Positions 43,781-50,871 of a stretch of 64,000 nt of DNA are shown here, piece by piece. The stretch comes from Pseudomonas fluorescens (lineage in GTDB: Bacteria > Pseudomonadota > Gammaproteobacteria > Pseudomonadales > Pseudomonadaceae), in NCBI RefSeq assembly GCF_004683905.1, contig NZ_CP038438.1, positions 4,402,001-4,466,000 of the forward strand, read 5' to 3'. The notes under the pieces are model-generated. The model made no database searches and was not told where the DNA came from. It was given only the letters and a program-made list of their open reading frames with translations. The translations under genes were made by a program, and so were the position numbers. Each line of letters opens with the position of its first letter. Position 1 is the first letter of the stretch.

Positions 43781-44713
43781 GTGCGCTTCGGCACGGCAAA
43801 CAAGACGCCAACCCTTGGCCACTGGCTGGCGGGTGTCTGTCTGTTTTTGACCGCGTGGCTGCACGGCGTGGCGGTGCAAGCCGCAGACATTCTGTTGACC
43901 GGCGCCGAAGAAAGCCCCGGGGTGCAAGCCTTCGTCCAGGCCCTGAGCGAGCTGCGTCCCACCGACAACGTGCGGTTCCAGCCGCTGGCCAGCCTGCCGG
44001 CGCCGGGCAAGTTGCCGGCCAATCTGCGGATGATTCTGCTCGACCTGCCCAGCCTCGACTGGCGCCTGCAGGAGCCCCAGGGCCCGGCGACGCTGGTGTT
44101 GCGCATCAGCCGACTGCAAGCGCGGCAACGCCTGGGTGGCGCACAACCGCCGCACTTGAGTCTGCTATGGAGCGATCCACCGCTGGGGCGGCAACTGCAA
44201 CTGATTCGACGGATTCTGCCGCAGGTGCGGCGGGTCGGCGTGCTGTTCGACCAGCACAGCGAATTCCTGCTCAAGGAGCTGCACCAGGCCGCAGCGCCGC
44301 TGAATCTGCAAATCGTCAGCCAGCGTTGGGACAACACCCAGGACAGTCGCCCGTTGCAAAGCGTGCTGAGAAACAGTGACGTGTTGCTGGGCCTCGACGA
44401 TCCCGATCTGTACAACCCGAAAACCGCAAAAAACCTGCTGCTCAGCAGTTACTCCCGGCAAGTGGCGCTGGTCGGGCCGAACGCGGCGTTCGTGCGGGCC
44501 GGCAGCCTCGCCAGCACTTACAGCGATCAGCCCGACTGGCTGGCGATCCTTGACCGGTTGCTCGATCGCCCGCCGGCGACGTGGCCGCGCACGCTCTACC
44601 CCGATCGTTTCAAGGTCTCAAGTAATGTGCAGGTCGCTCGTTCCCTCGGTATCGAGCCAATCGATGAAGCGTCTGTTGCCCGCCAGTTGGCTGAAGGAGA
44701 AAGCCACCCATGA
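43781..44713 (+). CDS. ABC-type substrate-binding protein without transporter
   Basis: 310 aa from the GTG at 43781, one base after the receptor stop. Signal peptide WLAGVCLFLTAWLHGVAVQA (near residue 35). The two-lobe core (GPATLVLRISRLQ, VGVLFDQHSEFLLKEL, LRNSDVLLGLDDPDLYN, SYSRQVALVGPNAAFVRAGS) is of the ABC_sub_bind (TrpX-like) type, ending VSSNVQVARSLGIEP. No permease or ATPase gene accompanies it. Its end overlaps the kinase gene by 4 nt. I infer it presents a ligand to the kinase rather than to a transporter. Confidence 0.85.
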   Translation: MRFGTANKTPTLGHWLAGVCLFLTAWLHGVAVQAADILLTGAEESPGVQAFVQALSELRPTDNVRFQPLASLPAPGKLPANLRMILLDLPSLDWRLQEPQGPATLVLRISRLQARQRLGGAQPPHLSLLWSDPPLGRQLQLIRRILPQVRRVGVLFDQHSEFLLKELHQAAAPLNLQIVSQRWDNTQDSRPLQSVLRNSDVLLGLDDPDLYNPKTAKNLLLSSYSRQVALVGPNAAFVRAGSLASTYSDQPDWLAILDRLLDRPPATWPRTLYPDRFKVSSNVQVARSLGIEPIDEASVARQLAEGESHP

Positions 44714-46614
44714 ATCTGCGTCGCCGCTGGGACATCAACACCCGCACGCAATTGATCAGCCTCGGCCCGGCCCTGCTGCTCACGCTGCTGCTGATCAGTT
44801 TCTTTACCTTCGTGCGGATTCAGGATTTACGGCAGGAGCTCAATCACACCGGGCAACTGATCGCCAACCAACTGGCGCCCGCCACCGAGTACGGGGTGAT
44901 TTCCGGCAACAACGAAGTGCTGGAAAGCCTGCTCAAAGCGACCCTGGCCACACCGAACGTACGCTTTCTGGAAGTGCAGGACAGCGCCAACCGTATTCTC
45001 GCCTACGTTGAGCAAGCCGCCGACGCGCACAACCGCCCGCATCAGGTCGAGGTGTTCCAGGCCCCGGTGCGCCTGCAACGGATCGCCCTCAACAGCGATT
45101 TTTTCCACGACGCCAAAGCCAGCAACAACGTGACCAGCGAGGACTATCTGGGCCGGGTGATCGTCGGTCTGTCCAACGATGCCTTCAGTCAGCGCCAGCA
45201 GGAAATTCTGCTCAAGGCCGGGATTCTGGCGTTGTTCGCCCTGCTCTTCACCTTTGTTCTGGCGCGGCGTCTGGCCGGCAGTCTGTCGGCGCCGATCCGC
45301 GATATCGGCAACGCGGTCAAGGCGATTCAGCAAGGCGATTACAAGACCCCACTGCCGATCGTCGATGACACCGAGTTGGGCGCCCTGTCGCAGCACATCA
45401 ACAACCTCGCCCAGGCACTGGAGCAGGCCAGCCGCGAACAGCATCAAGCGATGGCGGAACTGATCCAGACCCGTGAAGAAGCGGAAAAGGCCAACAACGC
45501 CAAATCCGATTTTCTGGCGATGATGAGCCATGAATTGCGCACCCCGATGAACGGAGTGCTGGGCATGTTGCAGTTGCTGGAAACCACCGACATGACCGAG
45601 GAGCAGATCGAGTACGCGGCGCTGGCTTCCGAGTCCACCGAACACCTGCTGAAAGTCATCAACGACATTCTCGACTTCTCGCGGATCGAACGCTCGGAAC
45701 TGGAGCTTGAGCACATTCCATTCAACCTCGCCGACCTGATCGGCGCTTGCGCCCAGTCGTTCCAGCACAGCGCGGTGCAGCGTGGCCTGGACCTGAATCT
45801 GCGGATCCCCGAGGACATGCGCGCCTTGCAGGTGCAGGGCGACCCGACGCGGATCCGGCAGATTCTGGTCAATCTGGTGGGCAACGCGTTGAAGTTCACC
45901 GAGCGTGGCCGGGTCAGCATCGAGGCACAGTGGCAGTCGCTGGATCACGAGTTGCTGTGGTTCACCTGTTCGGTGCGCGACAGTGGCATCGGTATCTCCT
46001 CGGAAAGCCTGGAGTTGATGTTCAATGCGTTCCAGCAGGCCGACAGTTCGATTTCCCGGCGCTATGGCGGCACCGGCCTCGGCTTGCCGATCGCCCGCAC
46101 CCTGGCCGAACGCATGGGCGGGACGTTGCGCGCCAAAAGCGAAGAAGGCCTGGGGTCGGTGTTCACCCTGGAAATCCCGCTGGCCTTATATAAGCAGACG
46201 TTGCCGCAACTGGCGGCACCGCGTGCAGCCAATGGCAACGGGCATGGTGAGGGGCGCAATGTGTTGCTGGTGGAGGACAACCCGGTCAACCAGACGGTCA
46301 TCGAAGCCATGCTGCGCAGCCTCGGCTTTACTGTCAGCGTCGCTACCGATGGCGCGCAAGCGGTGCGCAGCGCCGAAGGCAATGATTTCGAAGTGATTCT
46401 GATGGACTGCCGCCTGCCGATCATCGACGGCTACGAGGCGACCCGGCAGATCCGCCAACTGCCCGGACGCCGCGAGGTACCGATCATCGCGCTGACCGCC
46501 AACGCGTTGCAGGGCGACCGCGAAACTTGCCTTTCGGCGGGCATGAACGATTATCTGGCCAAGCCGTTCAAACGCAATGACCTACAACAGATTCTGCAGC
46601 GCTGGGTGCAGTAG
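44710..46614 (+). CDS. Hybrid histidine kinase, PA1611-like
   Basis: 634 aa. Membrane helix about 17-38, periplasmic sensor of about 130 residues (LIANQLAPATEYGVISGNNE, like the BarA/GacS sensor), helix about 170-190, HAMP, HisKA with His274 (MMSHELRTPMNG), HATPase (GGTGLGLPIARTL), and a receiver with Asp566 (VILMDCRLPI). There is no Hpt domain and no separate output regulator. The location immediately before fabA equals that of P. aeruginosa PA1611, which was reported to bind RetS and so free GacS. A GacS gene lies 11.4 kb downstream in this window. Confidence 0.9.
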   Translation: MNLRRRWDINTRTQLISLGPALLLTLLLISFFTFVRIQDLRQELNHTGQLIANQLAPATEYGVISGNNEVLESLLKATLATPNVRFLEVQDSANRILAYVEQAADAHNRPHQVEVFQAPVRLQRIALNSDFFHDAKASNNVTSEDYLGRVIVGLSNDAFSQRQQEILLKAGILALFALLFTFVLARRLAGSLSAPIRDIGNAVKAIQQGDYKTPLPIVDDTELGALSQHINNLAQALEQASREQHQAMAELIQTREEAEKANNAKSDFLAMMSHELRTPMNGVLGMLQLLETTDMTEEQIEYAALASESTEHLLKVINDILDFSRIERSELELEHIPFNLADLIGACAQSFQHSAVQRGLDLNLRIPEDMRALQVQGDPTRIRQILVNLVGNALKFTERGRVSIEAQWQSLDHELLWFTCSVRDSGIGISSESLELMFNAFQQADSSISRRYGGTGLGLPIARTLAERMGGTLRAKSEEGLGSVFTLEIPLALYKQTLPQLAAPRAANGNGHGEGRNVLLVEDNPVNQTVIEAMLRSLGFTVSVATDGAQAVRSAEGNDFEVILMDCRLPIIDGYEATRQIRQLPGRREVPIIALTANALQGDRETCLSAGMNDYLAKPFKRNDLQQILQRWVQ

Positions 46615-46683
46615 TGACGGTTTTTCGACCATCTGCGACTGGCGTGAAAAGCGAAAGTGCGGCAGTCTTAGGCACCCGAACGA

Positions 46684-46727
46684 GCCTCAAAAGAGGCTTG
46701 AATAAAAATTTCAGTGCACAAGTGTAC
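46684..46727 (+). promoter_or_regulatory. fabA upstream region with a DesT-like operator
   Basis: A near-palindrome GTGCAC (46714-46719), AA, GTGTAC (46722-46727) matches the kind of site bound by DesT, the fatty-acid-responsive repressor of fabAB in P. aeruginosa. A small hairpin AGCCTC/GAGGCT lies just before it (46684-46698). The site is about 135 nt before the fabA ATG. The rest of the gap (46615-46861) has no gene. Confidence 0.5.
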
Positions 46728-46861
46728 ATTCATGTCCTTGGTGCTGTGACTTTCACCACAACGCAATAGTCTATGAGTAGGCTGCCGGTACGAGGCATGA
46801 ACGCGTCGATCGGCCGGGAAGATTTGCCCCACCTGCCGCATGGGATTATTGAGGAGCTCGC

Positions 46862-47377
46862 ATGACCAAACAAAACGCCTTTACTCGGGAAGACCTGCTG
46901 CGCTGCAGTCGCGGTGAGCTGTTCGGCCCAGGTAACGCGCAACTGCCCGCCCCGAACATGCTGATGGTGGATCGCATCACCCTGATCAGCGAAGAAGGCG
47001 GCAAGTACGGCAAAGGTGAATTGGTCGCCGAGCTGGATATCAACCCTGACCTGTGGTTCTTCGCGTGCCACTTCGAGGGCGATCCGGTGATGCCGGGCTG
47101 CCTGGGTCTGGACGCCATGTGGCAACTGGTCGGCTTCTTCCTGGGCTGGCAAGGCCTGCCGGGCCGTGGCCGTGCGCTGGGTTCGGGCGAAGTGAAATTC
47201 TTCGGCCAGGTCCTGCCGACCGCCAAGAAAGTCACCTACAACATTCATATCAAACGCGTCCTCAAGGGCAAGCTGAACCTGGCCATCGCCGACGGTTCGG
47301 TGACTGTCGACGGTCGCGAAATCTACACCGCCGAAGGCCTTCGCGTCGGCGTGTTCACCTCCACTGACAACTTCTAA
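46862..47377 (+). CDS. fabA: 3-hydroxydecanoyl-ACP dehydratase/isomerase
   Basis: 171 aa hotdog enzyme that both dehydrates and isomerises the C10 intermediate, the branch point to unsaturated fatty acids. Catalytic His70 (WFFACHFEGD) and Asp84 (GCLGLDAMW) are in place. GAGGAG-like spacing (GGAGCTCGC) precedes the ATG. It is followed by fabB after 11 bases, the standard fabAB pair. Confidence 0.98.
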   Translation: MTKQNAFTREDLLRCSRGELFGPGNAQLPAPNMLMVDRITLISEEGGKYGKGELVAELDINPDLWFFACHFEGDPVMPGCLGLDAMWQLVGFFLGWQGLPGRGRALGSGEVKFFGQVLPTAKKVTYNIHIKRVLKGKLNLAIADGSVTVDGREIYTAEGLRVGVFTSTDNF

Positions 47378-47388
47378 GGGTTATTCGC

Positions 47389-48609
47389 ATGCGCCGCGTC
47401 GTTATCACTGGTCTGGGCATTGTTTCGTGCCTGGGCAATGACAAAGAGACCGTCTCCGCTAACCTGCGTGCAAGCCGCCCTGGCATCCGGTTCAACCCGG
47501 AATATGCTGAAATGGGTCTGCGTAGCCAGGTTTCCGGCTCCATCGACCTCAACCTTGAAGAACTGATCGATCGCAAGATCTATCGTTTCGTCGGCCACGC
47601 AGCGGCTTACGCCTACCTGGCCATGAAAGACGCGATCACTGACTCCGGCCTGACCGAAGAGCAAGTGTCCAACCCGCGTACCGGCCTGATCGCCGGCTCG
47701 GGCGGCGCGTCGACCCTGAACCAGATGGAAGCGCTGGACATCCTGCGCGAGAAAGGCGTGAAACGCGTTGGCCCATACCGTGTAACGCGGACCATGAGCA
47801 GCACCGTTTCCGCGTGCCTGGCCACGCCGTTCAAGATCAAGGGCCTGAACTACTCCATCGCTTCTGCCTGCGCCACCAGTGCTCACTGCATCGGTACCGC
47901 CATGGAACAGATCCAGATGGGCAAGCAGGACATCGTCTTCGCCGGTGGCGGTGAAGAAGAGCACTGGAGCCAGTCGTTCCTGTTCGACGCGATGGGCGCC
48001 CTGTCCAGCAAGCGTAACGACACCCCGGAACAAGCCTCCCGCGCCTACGACGCCGACCGTGACGGTTTCGTCATCGCTGGCGGTGGCGGCATGGTCGTGG
48101 TTGAAGAGCTGGAACACGCTCTGGCCCGTGGCGCCAAGATCTACGCCGAAATCGTTGGCTACGGCGCAACGTCCGACGGCTACGACATGGTTGCCCCAAG
48201 TGGCGAAGGCGCGATCCGCTGCATGCAGATGGCAATGTCCACCGTCGACACCCCGATCGACTACCTGAACACCCACGGCACCTCGACGCCGGTCGGCGAC
48301 GTCGCGGAAATGAAAGGTGTGCGTGAAGTGTTCGGCGACAAGGCTCCTGCGATCAGCTCGACCAAGAGCCTGTCCGGTCACTCCCTGGGCGCCGCCGGCG
48401 TTCACGAAGCGATCTACTGCATGCTGATGATGGAAGGCAACTTCATCGCCGGTTCCGCCAACATCGACGAACTGGACCCTGAAGTGGCCGATCTGCCGGT
48501 GCTGACCAAGACCCGCGAAAACGCCACCATCAACACCGTGATGAGCAACAGCTTCGGCTTCGGCGGCACCAACGCCACGCTGGTGCTGAAGCGCTGGGAA
48601 GGCAAGTAA
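47389..48609 (+). CDS. fabB: 3-oxoacyl-ACP synthase I
   Basis: 406 aa condensing enzyme. Active-site Cys161 (SACATSAHC), the first His in THGTSTPVGD and the second in LSGHSLGAAGVHE form the Cys-His-His triad of KAS I. It elongates the cis-3-decenoyl-ACP made by FabA, in the cytoplasm. Co-transcribed with fabA and closed by the terminator at 48634-48667. Confidence 0.98.
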   Translation: MRRVVITGLGIVSCLGNDKETVSANLRASRPGIRFNPEYAEMGLRSQVSGSIDLNLEELIDRKIYRFVGHAAAYAYLAMKDAITDSGLTEEQVSNPRTGLIAGSGGASTLNQMEALDILREKGVKRVGPYRVTRTMSSTVSACLATPFKIKGLNYSIASACATSAHCIGTAMEQIQMGKQDIVFAGGGEEEHWSQSFLFDAMGALSSKRNDTPEQASRAYDADRDGFVIAGGGGMVVVEELEHALARGAKIYAEIVGYGATSDGYDMVAPSGEGAIRCMQMAMSTVDTPIDYLNTHGTSTPVGDVAEMKGVREVFGDKAPAISSTKSLSGHSLGAAGVHEAIYCMLMMEGNFIAGSANIDELDPEVADLPVLTKTRENATINTVMSNSFGFGGTNATLVLKRWEGK

Positions 48610-48633
48610 GTCCCCGCTGCAGAGCCACACATG

Positions 48634-48667
48634 AAAACGCCCCGACTGGTTCGGGGCGTTTTTTTTC
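48634..48667 (+). terminator. Intrinsic terminator of fabAB
   Basis: AAAACGCCCCGA pairs with TCGGGGCGTTTT around a short loop, followed by a T run. Confidence 0.9.
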
Positions 48668-48702
48668 GTCTGGAGAAAGTCGCCAGGCACTCCGCTTTCC
48701 CT

Positions 48703-48791
48703 TGTGGGAGCGGGCTTGCTCGCGAAAGCGCTGGCTCAGGTATGAAGGTGGCGACTGACACTCCGCTTTCGCGAGCAAGCCCGCTCCCACA
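48703..48791. repeat. REP-type inverted repeat
   Basis: Arms TGTGGGAGCGGGCTTGCTC and complement, both continuing through GCGAAAGCG, around about 37 nt. It lies in the 392-bp gap between fabB and a small gene; the rest of that gap is covered by the promoter entry. Confidence 0.9.
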
Positions 48792-48920
48792 GGGGATATC
48801 AGTGCGCCTGAAAATGAAACTTCTGTCATGAAACCTTGCACCCTGCGACCGAATGTCGCGGATTACGCGGGCTGCAGCACTGTTGCAAAAACCGCAACAA
48901 CACCTTGCGCAAATCAAGCG

Positions 48921-48950
48921 TTTACTTAGCAAGCTAACAAATCATATAAA
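48921..48950 (+). promoter_or_regulatory. Promoter with an embedded 12-nt palindrome
   Basis: TTTACT (48921-48926) and TATAAA (48945-48950) are 18 nt apart. Between them TTAGC-AA-GCTAA (48926-48937) is a perfect palindrome, placed where a MarR- or TetR-type repressor would block RNA polymerase. It drives the 62-aa gene at 49002. Confidence 0.6.
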
Positions 48951-49001
48951 AGAGTCCTGCACACGCCTTGCTGCAGATAACTTGAGATTTGGAGCTAGCA
49001 G

Positions 49002-49190
49002 ATGACTGTAAAAGTAACTGAACGCGACGATTCACACATGTCCCATGAAGGCGTAGCCGCCGGTATCCGCATCTGGGATGTGCATCAACAAGACTTGCTG
49101 GTCGGCATGTTCCACAACGAGATCGACGCCCACAACTACAAGGCCGAACTCGAACTGCAAGAACAGCAACGGGATCTGAAATCCGCTTAG
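49002..49190 (+). CDS. Small conserved protein of unknown function
   Basis: 62 aa with GGAGC 9 nt before the ATG and a plausible promoter at 48921-48950. It is acidic and His/Gln-rich, without membrane segment (MSHEGVAAGIRIWDVHQQDL, then LVGMFHNEIDAHNYKAELEL). I do not recognise a family. The clean promoter, ribosome site and codon use argue it is real. Confidence 0.75.
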   Translation: MTVKVTERDDSHMSHEGVAAGIRIWDVHQQDLLVGMFHNEIDAHNYKAELELQEQQRDLKSA

Positions 49191-49204
49191 GCGAATATTG
49201 AACC

Positions 49205-49310
49205 TGTGGCGAGGGAGCTTGCTCCCGCTGGGGCGCGAAGCGGCCCTGCTCTTCAACTCAAGAGCAGAGGCCTGCTACGCAGTCCAGCGGGAGCAAGCTC
49301 CCTCGCCACA
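49205..49310. repeat. REP-type inverted repeat (GCGGGAGCAAGCTCC class)
   Basis: Perfect 27-nt arms at 49205-49231 and 49284-49310 around 52 nt; same family as 968-1068. It separates the small gene from the convergent DUF2058 gene. Confidence 0.9.
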
Positions 49311-49336
49311 GTTTGGGTTGTTACAGCTTTATCGGT

Positions 49337-49879
49337 TTACCACATCAGGTCATCAGGGATCTGATAGGCCGCGTACGGATCGTCCTCGGCATTGACCTCT
49401 TCGGTCTGCACGTTGAGCTGCACGATACGTTGCGGGTCGCGCTCCTGGATCTTCAGGGCCGCTTCACGAGGGATCACTTCGTAGCCGCCGGCATGGTGCA
49501 CGATCGCCAGCGAGCCGCTGCTGAGCTTGTTGCGCATCAGCGTATTGACCGAGATGCGCTTGACCTTCTTGTCGTCGACGAAGTTGTAGTAGTCCTCGGT
49601 GGTCAGCTTCGGCAGACGCGAGACTTCGATCAACTGCTTGACCTGTGCGGCACGGGCCTTGGCCTCGGCTTTCTCCTGCTGCTGGCGGTTCAGCTCCTGG
49701 TCGCGCTTGACCTTCTCGGCCATGGCTTCCTGAGCGGCGCGCTGCTGCGAATCATCCAGCTCGGCCTGCCCTTTGTGGGCCAGACGCTGTTGCTTCTGCT
49801 TGTCTTTGCTGACCTGCTTGGCCTGCTTTTGGTTGACCAGACCTGCTTTGAGCAACTGGTCGCGAAGGGAAAGGCTCAT
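49337..49879 (-). CDS. DUF2058 family protein (YaiL-like)
   Basis: 180 aa. The N-terminal half is a long charged, Gln/Lys-rich coiled coil (QQRLAHKGQAELDDSQQRAA, KARAAQVKQLIEVSRLPK) and the C-terminal half is a compact domain (YYNFVDDKKVKRISVNTLMR, GGYEVIPREAALKIQERDPQ). It is similar to E. coli YaiL and is annotated as a nucleoprotein/polynucleotide-associated enzyme, without experimental support that I know of. It follows mazG in the same direction with a 26-bp gap. Confidence 0.88.
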   Translation of the reverse strand: MSLSLRDQLLKAGLVNQKQAKQVSKDKQKQQRLAHKGQAELDDSQQRAAQEAMAEKVKRDQELNRQQQEKAEAKARAAQVKQLIEVSRLPKLTTEDYYNFVDDKKVKRISVNTLMRNKLSSGSLAIVHHAGGYEVIPREAALKIQERDPQRIVQLNVQTEEVNAEDDPYAAYQIPDDLMW

Positions 49880-49905
49880 TAATGCTTACTCACTTGGGCA
49901 ACGGC

Positions 49906-50739
49906 TCAGCCGCAGCTGGGCAAATTCTTTTCCTGACGTTTGGCTTCACCCCACAGGGCGTCCAACTCTTCGAGGGTGCAATCTTCCATGGGACGACGGG
50001 TGTCGCGCAATGCCTGTTCGATAAAACGGAAACGTCTTTCAAACTTGGCGTTGGCGCCACGCAGCGCGGTTTCCGGATCGACCTTCAGGTGCCGGGCCAG
50101 ATTGACCACGGAAAACAGCAGATCGCCGATCTCGTCGGCCACCGCTTGCGGATCGTTTTCGGACATGGCTTCGAGCACTTCATCGAGCTCTTCGCGCACT
50201 TTGTCCAGCACCGGCAACGCATCCGGCCAGTCGAAACCGACCTGCCCGGCACGCTTTTGCAACTTGGCCGAACGCGACAGTGCCGGCAGCGCGGCCGGTA
50301 CGTCATCGAGCAGTGACAGCTGCTCGGGCGCGGCGGATTTCTCGGCGCGTTCTTCGGCCTTGATCTCTTCCCAGCGCTGCTTGACCTGCTCTTCGCTCAA
50401 GCGTGGTACGTCCAGCGGCGCATACAGATCGCCGGTGGGGAACACGTGCGGATGGCGGCGGATCAGCTTGCGGGTGATGCTGTCGATCACCCCGGCGAAT
50501 TCGAAGCGCCCCTCTTCCTTGGCCAACTGGCTGTAATAAACCACCTGAAACAGCAGATCACCCAGCTCGCCCTGCAAGTGATCGAAGTCACCACGCTCAA
50601 TGGCGTCGGCCACTTCGTAGGCTTCTTCGAGGGTGTGCGGGACGATGGTCGCGTAGGTTTGCTTGATGTCCCACGGGCAACCGTACTGCGGATCGCGCAG
50701 ACGGTTCATCAGGTGGAGCAGGTCTTCAAGTGAATACAT
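49906..50739 (-). CDS. mazG: Nucleoside triphosphate pyrophosphohydrolase MazG
   Basis: 277 aa, two MazG domains as in E. coli (263 aa). The first has CPWDIKQTYATIVPHTLEEA and ELGDLLFQVVYYSQLAKEEG; the second has ELDEVLEAMSENDPQAVADE and IGDLLFSVVNLARHL. The metal-binding EExxE and ExxD sets are intact in both. MazG hydrolyses NTPs and dNTPs and in E. coli dampens the ppGpp response. It lies beside relA, as in many gammaproteobacteria. Confidence 0.96.
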   Translation of the reverse strand: MYSLEDLLHLMNRLRDPQYGCPWDIKQTYATIVPHTLEEAYEVADAIERGDFDHLQGELGDLLFQVVYYSQLAKEEGRFEFAGVIDSITRKLIRRHPHVFPTGDLYAPLDVPRLSEEQVKQRWEEIKAEERAEKSAAPEQLSLLDDVPAALPALSRSAKLQKRAGQVGFDWPDALPVLDKVREELDEVLEAMSENDPQAVADEIGDLLFSVVNLARHLKVDPETALRGANAKFERRFRFIEQALRDTRRPMEDCTLEELDALWGEAKRQEKNLPSCG

Positions 50740-50764
50740 CTGTCATGCCTCTACACAAAACCAA

Positions 50765-50853
50765 TGTGGGAGCGGGCTTGCTCGCGAATGCGGTGTGTCA
50801 TTCAGCGCAAATATCGACTGACACGCCCTCTTCGCGAGCAAGCCCGCTCCCAC
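50765..50853. repeat. REP-type inverted repeat
   Basis: Arms TGTGGGAGCGGGCTTGCTC and complement around about 40 nt, between relA and mazG, so relA and mazG are probably not tightly co-transcribed. Confidence 0.9.
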
Positions 50854-50871
50854 CTTCGAACGAAGCCATCT

